From Bacteroidota bacterium (GTDB lineage: Bacteria > Bacteroidota > Bacteroidia > Flavobacteriales > Flavobacteriaceae), in the NCBI GenBank assembly GCA_024279425.1, contig JAJRRO010000100.1, forward strand, positions 62,001-126,000: a stretch of 64,000 nucleotides of DNA. The letters run 5' to 3'. This document shows, in pieces, positions 7,350 to 14,408 of the stretch. The translations under genes and the position numbers were made by a program. The stretch's first letter is position 1, and each line of letters starts with the position of its first letter. The notes beneath the pieces are model-generated. The model did no database searches. It had not been told where the DNA came from and was given only the letters and a program-made list of their open reading frames with translations.

Positions 7350-7568
7350 ATGATACGTGACCTGAAAGCCCTATATGTAGCCATTAAAGATCGTGAAGTC
7401 GTGTGTTTTGGCACTAACTTGTCGGGGTTTTTAAGGAAATTCCAAGAAATTGAGCCAGACATGAAGGATTATCAGCACTATAGGAGAGAATTTAAAAAAG
7501 CGAATGTTATACCATACACCAATTCTAAAAGAGAAACTTATATTTTACAGAAAGTCTTAGGTAAGTAG
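7350..7568 (+). CDS. Small unknown transposon passenger protein
   Basis: This 72-aa basic protein begins MIRDLKALYVAIKDREVV and has an FGTNLSGFLRKF helix and a C-terminal ETYILQKVLGK strand. No family is recognised. The layout resembles the 68-aa product at 4919-5125 (YV..K, G.NL, Y..R, I, Y.I.KV), so the two may be distant paralogues within the same element. The next gene starts 12 bases downstream but has its own -7 box. Confidence 0.55.
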   Translation: MIRDLKALYVAIKDREVVCFGTNLSGFLRKFQEIEPDMKDYQHYRREFKKANVIPYTNSKRETYILQKVLGK

Positions 7569-7576
7569 TAACTTTG
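7569..7576 (+). promoter_or_regulatory. -7 box of the 40-aa gene
   Basis: TAACTTTG matches TAnnTTTG and ends 4 bases before the ATG at 7581, implying an almost leaderless mRNA. Confidence 0.45.
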
Positions 7577-7580
7577 TAAT

Positions 7581-7703
7581 ATGTCACAGGGCAAACCCAC
7601 AAAAAAGAAAAAGGAACGCTCCAAGAAGTACGAGGAGAAGTTGAAAATCGACGGCACTTTTGACGACGTGCTGAAGGTATCCGTTCCGAAAAAGAAAAAG
7701 TAG
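7581..7703 (+). CDS. Lysine-rich 40-aa protein
   Basis: The product runs MSQGKPTKKKKERSKK, then YEEKLKIDGTFDDVLKVSV, then PKKKK. The central motif YEEKLxIxGTFDDVLKVSV resembles short basic proteins commonly annotated as hypothetical in Bacteroidota, which supports it as real. Both termini are lysine-rich, suggesting nucleic-acid binding. A consensus -7 box lies directly before the ATG. It is the last gene inside the right end of the transposon. Confidence 0.6.
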   Translation: MSQGKPTKKKKERSKKYEEKLKIDGTFDDVLKVSVPKKKK

Positions 7704-7888
7704 CACATCGTTTTTGGACGTAGGTCGGGAAACATATCGACCGTGTGCATATGCTCTTTGAAATGCAAGAGGTGCTTAGAGGACTGTTTCTCCCTATGCT
7801 CTGTCCACTGAAATAGTGGTGGTACAATCATGAAGTACCGAACTTGCAAAAAAAATGGATGGCCTCACATCCGAAACTTTACTTTATT

Positions 7889-7916
7889 TTACTCGCCCAC
7901 ATTGTATATAGATGCC
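7889..7916 (-). repeat. Right terminal inverted repeat
   Basis: Exact reverse complement of the left end (3624-3651). The ATAATTAA duplication follows at 7917-7924. Confidence 0.85.
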
Positions 7917-7924
7917 ATAATTAA
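7917..7924. repeat. Target-site duplication, right copy
   Basis: ATAATTAA, identical to 3616-3623. The 150 bases from here to ssb hold no gene but contain a TAGGTTTG -7 box near 8010. Confidence 0.85.
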
Positions 7925-8076
7925 GGTAAATTAATCGGTTTTAAACGACTACAGCCGTTTACAAACGAAAGTAAGTATTTTGTAACCGAATCGGTTTTGC
8001 TTTGTGTTCTAGGTTTGCATCGTCGGGTCAAGGAGGCTCGGTAGTATTAACTGTTTAACCTTAAAATTTAATTAGT

Positions 8077-8409
8077 ATGAACGCACTTAGAAACAAAGTA
8101 CAGTTGATTGGAAACTTGGGTAATGACCCAGAAATTGTAAACTTGGATGGCGGCAACAAACTTGCCAAATTTTCCATCGCCACGAACGAAACCTATAAAA
8201 ATGCAAAAGGTGAAAAAGTAACCGATACCCAATGGCATAATGTAGTCGCCTGGGGCAAGACCGCAGAGATTGTAGAGAACTACCTGACCAAGGGCAACGA
8301 GGTTGCTGTGGAAGGAAAGCTTATCCATCGCAGCTATGAAACCAAGGAAGGTGAAAAAAGGTATATCACCGAAATCAGATGTAACGAACTTCTGATGTTG
8401 GGGAAATAG
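8077..8409 (+). CDS. ssb: Single-stranded DNA-binding protein
   Basis: This 110-aa OB-fold protein has the typical start MNALRNKVQLIGNLGNDPEI, the core KFSIATNETYKN and the block TQWHNVVAWGKTAE..NYLTKGNEVAVEGKL. It binds ssDNA during replication and repair. It is short and lacks the long Gly-rich linker and acidic DDxPF-like tail of the main replicative SSB, so it is probably an accessory paralogue. It stands alone between the transposon and a repeat-rich gap. Confidence 0.92.
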   Translation: MNALRNKVQLIGNLGNDPEIVNLDGGNKLAKFSIATNETYKNAKGEKVTDTQWHNVVAWGKTAEIVENYLTKGNEVAVEGKLIHRSYETKEGEKRYITEIRCNELLMLGK

Positions 8410-8419
8410 CCTAGCGTAT

Positions 8420-8690
8420 ATTTTCCCTTCGACTGCGCTCGGGATGACAATATTATCTTTTCACTGTCTTCCCGTCCGGAAGTGTATAGGATGGCAGTTC
8501 TGTGTTTTGATTGCATTAAGTGTTTCGGATTCTGCTTACTTGCAGGTATATGCTTAGGATGACAGTATTATCTTTCCATAGTCTTACCGAACGGGAGTGC
8601 ACTGGGGGCTTAATGTTTTGGCCGCACTAAGGGCTTCGATTCCGCAACTGGCAGGTAGATGTGCTTAGAATTACAATTAGCGCCAAAGAG
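8420..8690. repeat. Degenerate tandem repeat, period about 115 bp, in a gene-free stretch
   Basis: GGATGACAATATTATCTTTT (8442) recurs as GGATGACAGTATTATCTTT (8557) and again, more degraded, near 8666. The intervening text (a TCTTNCCG..CGGGAGTG..-like part, then a TTCGGATTC..TGC part, then GCAGGTA) also recurs. The first unit begins with the dispersed repeat CTTCGACTGCGCTCGGGAT. The rest of 8410-8880 shows no gene. Confidence 0.55.
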
Positions 8691-8842
8691 AAAGTGGTAC
8701 AGTCCACTGTCTTATCAGGAATAGCATTTGGGTTCATTTAGAGGGCTATTGAGATAACCATTAGGATTGGGAAGACGCCGTTATTCTTTGTTTGGTTTTC
8801 AATGGGTGTTCCTAAATTGAATTTAATCGAAAACGAAATGTC

Positions 8843-8866
8843 ACCCTGAGCGCAGTCGAAGGGATT
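8843..8866. repeat. Dispersed repeat left of the GIY-YIG remnant
   Basis: CACCCTGAGCGCAGTCGAAG is in inverted orientation to the copy right of the GIY-YIG gene (9197-9222). Confidence 0.7.
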
Positions 8867-8881
8867 TTAATACCCACTATT

Positions 8882-9184
8882 ATGAAAATATACTCCGTCT
8901 ATATCTTAAGATGTTCCGATAACTCTTTTTATACGGGTATTACCAGTAACCTTGAACTCTGATGGACTCAATATCAACAAGGCCATTTTAAGGATTACTA
9001 CACTACCTTTAACTTTAGTGTATCATTTAGGGTTTAATGACGTCATTCAAGCCATACGTTTTGAAAAACAAGTAAAGGGATGGACTAGGGCAAAGAAAAT
9101 AGCATTGATTAATGACGATTTTGATACGATTCAATGGCTAGCGGAATGTAGAAGTTTTACGCATTCTGATTTTCAACCTAAGTG
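8882..9184 (+). pseudogene. Broken GIY-YIG nuclease
   Basis: The N-terminus in frame from 8882 reads MKIYSVYILRCSDNSFYTGI (the Y-Y and G-I pairs of GIY-YIG), but a TGA interrupts right after SNLEL near 8958. Two further changes of frame follow before the family C-terminus, LVYHLGFNDVIQAIRFEKQV then KGWTRAKKIALIND, which is open to the stop at 9182-9184. The intact product would be a URI-type single-domain nuclease of about 100 aa. It is bracketed by inverted copies of the CGACTGCGCTC repeat. Confidence 0.8.
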
Positions 9185-9196
9185 ATTGCGAACAAG

Positions 9197-9370
9197 ATTC
9201 CCATCGACTGCGCTCAGGATGACATCTTTTTGCCTGATTGCGCTTCGACTACGCTCAGCATGGCAGTTTAACCTTTTGACTATGCTTTACACTTCGGCAA
9301 CGATTAGGATGACATCGTTTTGCACTTTGGTCGTATTATGCACTTCGACTGCACTCATTATGACATGGCC
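9197..9370. repeat. Cluster of three or more degenerate dispersed repeats
   Basis: CCATCGACTGCGCTCAGGAT (near 9200), CTTCGACTACGCTCAGCATG (near 9243) and CTTCGACTGCACTCATTATG (near 9345) are diverged direct copies of one repeat. The ORFs that cross them have no protein-like features. Confidence 0.65.
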
Positions 9371-9429
9371 GGATGACAATAGGGGGTTGCCCCCGTTTAT
9401 CTATAACACTGATAGGTTTACTTTACGCC

Positions 9430-9531
9430 CTAATTTGGACAATCGGAGTTTCCTTGGGTGATTTTCATTTTTTGGGCATATGAAGCTATACAAAACAATG
9501 ATAGTGCAATAATGGTAATGTGTTTTTTCAT
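9430..9531 (-). pseudogene. Truncated secreted protein remnant
   Basis: An ORF of 33 residues starts with a clear signal peptide (MKKHITIIALSLFCIASYAQ). It continues KMKITQGNSDCPN and stops at 9430-9432 beside the repeat cluster. The start resembles flavobacterial secreted proteins that continue for 200 or more residues, so the body has probably been deleted. Confidence 0.5.
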
Positions 9532-9586
9532 GTTAATGGATGTTTAAGGAAAAATGTACTATAACTAATAAAGAAAAAGCCAGCTG

Positions 9587-10876
9587 TCAATCATCAACAG
9601 CGGCCCCAACCATTTGCCTAAATTTCCAACCGGTTTGGTCATTTACGGGCCCTTGGGTCTGTTTCATAAGAACTCCGATAAGCTGCTCCTCTGGATCGGC
9701 AAAATATTGGGTATTGAAATAACCGCCCCAATCGAAGGTGCCTATACTACCTTCACCCCCAGCATCCTGTCCCTTGGAAGTTACTACGCCAAAAGCCAAG
9801 CCATAGTGCTTGTCACCACCTCCGAATAAATCTTTGGTTTGGTTTCCCATAATGCTCTGAACTGTGGTCCGACTTAAAATGCGCTTACCGTTCAATTCAC
9901 CATGATTCACATACATTTGCAGGAAGGTTGCATAATCTTTTGCGGTACTTGAGAGCCCTGCGCCGCCTGAGAAAAACCGTTTTGCACCTTTTATTGGGTA
10001 ATCGGTATCGTAAAATGTAACAGGATATTTCTGCCATTTACCATCTATCTTATTCTGTACAGAAACCAATCTTTCGTGCTTGTTTTTAGGAAGATAAAAC
10101 CAAGTGTCTTCCATGCCCAAAGGTTCAAAGATTCGGGTTTTTAGAAATTTATCAAATGGCATTCCGGAAACAATTTCTATAAAATAGCCCAGAACATCTA
10201 GGCCTTCACTATAGGTGAATTGGTCACCGGGATTATGGTGCAAAGGCAATTTGGCGAGCTTCTTTACACTTTCCTCAATACTTATATTTTCAGTTGTAAA
10301 CAAGTCTGTAATTCCGGCCTTTGCATATATTTTTTTAAACCTGGGGTCACCGTCTATTACTCCGTATCCTATACCTGAAGTATGTGTGATCAGGTCCCGT
10401 ATTGTTATTTGATCTTCAGCTGGTTTGGTGATGTAGGTGGAATCCTGTTCGTTAAAGCTGTCCAATATTTGTGCTTCACCGAAATCGGGGATATATTTTG
10501 AAATTGGGTCGTCAAGCCTAAATTTCCCCTCTTCCCATAAAATCATGATGGCAGTGGACGTAATGGCCTTGGTCTGTGATGCTATCCTAAAAATGGCGTT
10601 TGTTTTCATTGCTCGGCCAGAGGTATTGTCCGCCATTCCGTATGCATTATAAAAAACAATCTTGCCATTTCTCGCAATTAAAGCAACAATTCCTGGTAGG
10701 TCAGCATCGGAAACTGCTTGTTTAAGCATGTTATCAATACGCGCCAATCGTTCTGAGGACATACCAACGCTTTCGGGTGTGGCTTTGGTAAGTGGTGGAG
10801 AGAACTTTACCGATGTCGTTTGGGCTATAGTTGTGAATTGGAACAGTAAAGCAGTAAAAAAAATGATAGGTTTCAT
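9587..10876 (-). CDS. Secreted serine hydrolase, class C beta-lactamase fold
   Basis: This 429-aa protein has a signal peptide (MKPIIFFTALLFQFTTIAQ). The catalytic SxxK is SQTK near residue 96 (IASQTKAITS), the second motif is YSE in TYSEGLDVLGY, and the C-terminal region contains GGGDKHYGLAFGV. The family includes EstB-type esterases and D-aminopeptidases, so ester or amide hydrolysis in the periplasm is likely and true beta-lactamase activity unlikely. A second member lies at 24684-25973. It stands alone, with no operon partner. Confidence 0.87.
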   Translation of the reverse strand: MKPIIFFTALLFQFTTIAQTTSVKFSPPLTKATPESVGMSSERLARIDNMLKQAVSDADLPGIVALIARNGKIVFYNAYGMADNTSGRAMKTNAIFRIASQTKAITSTAIMILWEEGKFRLDDPISKYIPDFGEAQILDSFNEQDSTYITKPAEDQITIRDLITHTSGIGYGVIDGDPRFKKIYAKAGITDLFTTENISIEESVKKLAKLPLHHNPGDQFTYSEGLDVLGYFIEIVSGMPFDKFLKTRIFEPLGMEDTWFYLPKNKHERLVSVQNKIDGKWQKYPVTFYDTDYPIKGAKRFFSGGAGLSSTAKDYATFLQMYVNHGELNGKRILSRTTVQSIMGNQTKDLFGGGDKHYGLAFGVVTSKGQDAGGEGSIGTFDWGGYFNTQYFADPEEQLIGVLMKQTQGPVNDQTGWKFRQMVGAAVDD

Positions 10877-11001
10877 ACTATGGTTTTATTGAGTAGTTTG
10901 ATTTTATGTGGTTAGTGACGAAATAGTATAGTAAGATACCAAATTTCACAAGGCTTAGCCCCAAAACTTAATAATCAAATTAAATGCATACTAGACAAAC
11001 G

Positions 11002-11520
11002 CTAAGCTCCGGGAGGTGCCGCAGCACTATTTGCAGTAATTTGTTGTACATCGCGATCAAAGAGGTACAGTCCGCCTTTGTCATTCCCAATGAGGTTGAT
11101 CTTATCCAAAATGGTCCTTGCCAAAGCCTCTTCCTCTATTTGTTCGGCTACATACCATTGCAAAAAGTTATGGGTGGCATAATCCTTTTCCTCAAGAGTA
11201 GTATGAACCAGTTCGTTGATGCTATTCGAAACAAAAATTTCATGCTCCAATAGCTCTTGGAACATTTTTTGAAAGGTGCCAAAATCGAATTCGGGTGCCT
11301 TTAAGTCAGAGACTCTAGCATGGCCACCTCGTTCATTTACGTATTTTATCAATTTCAGCATATGTAGGCGTTCTTCATCGGATTGTGCATACATAAATGT
11401 CGCTATGCCTTCCAATCCCTTAACTTCCGCCCAAGAAGCCATTGCTAAGTATACTTGCGATGATTCCGCCTCTATTTGTATTTGATTATTGAGTGCTTTT
11501 TCTAATTTTTCAGACAACAT
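11002..11520 (-). CDS. ftnA: Ferritin
   Basis: This 172-aa four-helix bundle carries the ferroxidase ligands E17 (QIEAESSQVYLAM), E50 and H53 (DEERLHM) and E94 (LLEHE), plus EEQIEEEALA later, as in bacterial non-haem ferritins. It oxidises and stores iron in the cytoplasm. The length is typical, with a short Ala/Pro tail. The gap 10877-11001 shows nothing further. Confidence 0.93.
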   Translation of the reverse strand: MLSEKLEKALNNQIQIEAESSQVYLAMASWAEVKGLEGIATFMYAQSDEERLHMLKLIKYVNERGGHARVSDLKAPEFDFGTFQKMFQELLEHEIFVSNSINELVHTTLEEKDYATHNFLQWYVAEQIEEEALARTILDKINLIGNDKGGLYLFDRDVQQITANSAAAPPGA

Positions 11521-11576
11521 AATTTTAGGATTTTTGTAAAATTACAAAGAATATTGACTTGTGTAAATGATAAAGA

Positions 11577-11785
11577 TCAGAACCTAGTGGTAATACCTGA
11601 CTGGCCAAGACCAAAGTTCAGATCCCAACGTATCATTTTCCCTGGATTATTATATTTTTTATCGTATTTGGTATCTAAATAACGGTCTATGGATTCTACT
11701 GTGAAGATACTTATGGCAATACTGAAAACAACATCTGACAGCCAATGTTTTCCTTCCCATAATCTAGAAATACCCAGAGAAATAT
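11577..11785 (-). pseudogene. 3' remnant of a PAP2-family phosphatase
   Basis: The frame without a start codon reads ISLGISRLWEGKHWLSDVVF then SIAISIFTVESIDRYLD to a TGA at 11577-11579. SRLWEGKHWLSDVV is the last PAP2 signature (R...G.HW.SDV). The N-terminal two thirds, including the KxxxxxxRP and SGH motifs, are absent. The fragment abuts the tex stop codon, so a deletion joined the two. Confidence 0.7.
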
Positions 11786-13908
11786 TTATTTGTGCAATTT
11801 TAGCTGAATACGTTTTCTGGGAACATCCACATCAAGGACTTTAACGATAATCTGTTGGTGCAAGCTTACATGCTCATTCACATCTTTTACGAATGCATCT
11901 GATAAATTTGAAACATGGATTAATCCGCTTTCTTTGATCCCGACATCGACAAAGCATCCGAAATCGGTGATGTTATTGACTATACCTGGTAATAACTGAC
12001 CTTCATGAAGATCGGTTATAGATTTTATATTCTGATTGAAAGTAAAGACCTTGGCCTTTTTACGAGTATCCAATCCTGGTTTTTCGAGCTCTTGTAGAAT
12101 GTCTTTAAGGGTGGGCAATCCCACATTTTCATTACAATACACGTTTAAATCGATGTTTTGAAGTATTTGCTTGTTCCCTATTAATTCTGAAATAATTACA
12201 CCTTGGTCTTTGGCCATTTTCTCAACAATATCATAACTTTCAGGATGTACGGCTGAATCATCCAAAGGATTTTTTGATTTTTTAATGCGTAAAAAGGCCG
12301 CTCCTTGTTCGAAAGCCTTGCCTCCCAATCGGGGAACTTTTTTAATTGTGCTCCTACTTGTAAAACTCCCATTTTCATTTCTATAGGTGACGATGTTCTC
12401 GGCCAATTTAGGGCCAATGCCAGAAACGTAGCTCAACAAGGGAACACTTGCTGTATTGATATTGACTCCAACTGAATTCACACAACTTTCGACCACTGTA
12501 TCCAAAGAGGCCTTTAATTTATTTTGATCTACATCGTGCTGGTATTGTCCGACCCCGATAGACTTGGGGTCTATTTTGACCAATTCTGCCAATGGGTCGG
12601 CCAATCGTCTCCCAATAGAAACGGAGCCGCGAACGGTTACATCATAATTGGGAAATTCATCACGTGCAATTTTTGAGGCAGAATAAATGGATGCCCCAGC
12701 CTCACTGACCACAAAAACCTCAATGGGCTTTTTAAAATGAATACGTTTTATAAGTTGCTCCGTTTCTCTTGATGCCGAGCCATTGCCAATGGCGATGGCC
12801 TCGATTTTGTAGGCATCTGCCAAGAAGCTTATTTTTTTTATAGCTCCCCTGCTATCGTTTTGAGGTGGGTGCGGATAAATGGTTTCATTGTGTTCCAATT
12901 CACCTTGGGCACTTAAGCATACAATTTTGCAGCCTGACCTAAATCCCGGGTCAATGGCCAGAATGCGTTTTTCTCCCAAAGGGGCACCCAGCAATAGTTG
13001 TTTTAGATTTTTTGCAAAAACCTGAATGGCCGAATTATCCGCTTTTTCCTTGGTTTTTTTCAAGATTTCATTGGATAGTGAGGGAAACAATAAGCGTTTA
13101 TAACCGTCCTGTATGGCCAATTTTATTTGCGAGGCACAATCACCATTTGATTTTAGGATACGATGTTCTATTTTTTCAAGGGCACGTTCATTATCTATCT
13201 CAATTTTTATGCGGATAAAACCTTCATTTTCAGCACGAAGGATTGCCAGAAGTCTGTGAGACGGACACCTGCCCAGCGATTCGTTCCAATCAAAATAATC
13301 TCTGAATTTTTGGGCTTTTTCTTCCTCCTTTTTGGTGGAGATAACTCTTGTGATTATCTGGGCGAATCGTTCTAATTGATAACGTATTTGATTTCGGATA
13401 TCGGACCGTTCATTGACCCATTCAGCAATAATATACCGCGCCCCTTCCAAGGCCTCATCTTCATTTTGAATTGTGTTGTTCAAATAGTTTGACGCTTCAA
13501 GTTCAATGGCATCATTTCGCTGTGCCATTATGATTTTTGCCAAAGGCTCCAATCCATTTTGCGGGCGGTCTCAGCTTTGGTTTTTTTACTCTTTTTGAAA
13601 GGAAGGTAAATATCCTCTAAAGTTGTTAAGTCTCCCGCTTTATTGATTTTTTCGCGAAGCTCGTTGGTAAGCACATTTTGTTCCTCTAATGCTTTTAGTA
13701 TGGTTGCCCTGCGTTTTTCAATCGCTTCGAATTGGGTTTTAAAGTTTACAATGAGTCCAATCTGTACCTCATCCAGATTGCCAGTACGTTCTTTTCGGTA
13801 CCGAGAGATAAAAGGAATGGTGCAATCTTGGTTTAACAGCTCAATCGTGTTCGTGACACCTTGTTCAGGGAGTTGGGTGTGTCTAGTAATATAGGGGATG
13901 AGTTGCAT
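11786..13908 (-). pseudogene. tex: RNA-binding transcription accessory protein Tex, split by a 1-base frameshift
   Basis: The first 126 codons (13908 to about 13555) give the Tex N-terminus, with IPFISRYRKERTGNLDEVQI and LEDIYLPFKKSKKTKAETAR. The frame then shifts. From 13552 the second frame continues EPLAKIIMAQRND through the YqgF-like domain (RILAIDPGFRSGCKIV), the HhH region (YVSGIGPKLAENIV) and the S1 domain (LLPGIVNNITDFGCFVDVGI). Restoring one A in CGCAAAATGG rejoins the frames to about 707 aa, the normal length. It is either a real inactivation or a homopolymer error. Confidence 0.88.
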
Positions 13909-13942
13909 ACAATTGTTATTTGAAGTGGATTAAAAAATGTCC

Positions 13943-13963
13943 GGTCGAGCGCAGTCGAGACCT
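13943..13963. repeat. Inverted repeat right of the GIY-YIG reading direction
   Basis: These 21 bases (GGTCGAGCGCAGTCGAGACC plus T) are the exact reverse complement of 14308-14328 and belong to the dispersed CGACTGCGCTC family. Confidence 0.8.
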
Positions 13964-14287
13964 TAATCGGTGTTTGTTGGTTTAAAATTAGAATGAGTGG
14001 CGTTTCTACATTCTGCCAGTATTTGTAATAAGTCAAATTTACCATTTGCCAATGCAAGCTTCTTTTTGCCACTCCATTTTTTTTATTTTCTTCTCAAAGT
14101 AAATGGCTTGTTCTACATAATTAAATTCTTGATGGAAAATAAGTTGTAAGGGTCTTCTTTTGTAGGTGAAAGATGTTTTGTTCAAACCCATTTCATGCTC
14201 TTCCATTCTTCTAGTAAGATTATTGGTAATTCCGGTATAGGTCAATCCGTCAGAACATAATAGAATATAGACGTAGTAGAATTTCAT
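13963..14287 (-). pseudogene. GIY-YIG nuclease with a frameshift in an A8 tract
   Basis: It begins MKFYYVYILLCSDGLTYTGI, with Y5-Y7, T-G-I and R27 (NNLTRRMEEHE), as in URI-type nucleases. After FEKKIKK the listed frame goes to MEWQKEACIGKW and stops at 14039. One base less in the A8 run (14078-14085) restores WSGKKKLALANGKF then DLLQILAECRNATH, the normal C-terminus, ending at 13963. It is flanked by perfect 21-bp inverted repeats and sits between tex and metG. Confidence 0.82.
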
Positions 14288-14307
14288 TGGGTTTGTCGAT
14301 TAATATT

Positions 14308-14328
14308 AGGTCTCGACTGCGCTCGACC
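14308..14328. repeat. Inverted repeat upstream of the GIY-YIG gene
   Basis: Exact inverted partner of 13943-13963. Confidence 0.8.
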
Positions 14329-14408
14329 AGACGTAGTATTCTTGTACTGATAGATCTATTCCGAAAGCTTTTACCTGCTAATTTTTCAGATGTTGATAGC
14401 TGCAATTA

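Larger units (their letters stand above)
3624..7916. mobile_element. IS1595-family transposon with passenger genes, 4,293 bp
   Basis: Both ends carry the same 28-bp inverted repeat, beginning GGCATCTATATACAATGTGG (left 3624-3651, right 7889-7916), and 8-bp ATAATTAA duplications flank it (3616-3623, 7917-7924). The transposase at 5207-6145 is an IS1595/ISXO2-type DDE enzyme, and an 8-bp duplication with ends starting GG fits that family. The element is much longer than a transposase-only IS and holds several passenger genes on both strands. Perfect repeats and an intact duplication suggest recent transposition and a functional element. Confidence 0.88.

Noticed and set aside
9186-9461. A plus-strand 91-aa ORF
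   Set aside because: It is composed of tandem copies of the dispersed repeat and overlaps the signal-peptide stub; its residues have no protein-like pattern.
11786-13908. Programmed frameshifting in tex
   Set aside because: There is no slippery heptamer of known type or downstream stimulatory structure that I can see; a simple one-base loss explains it.
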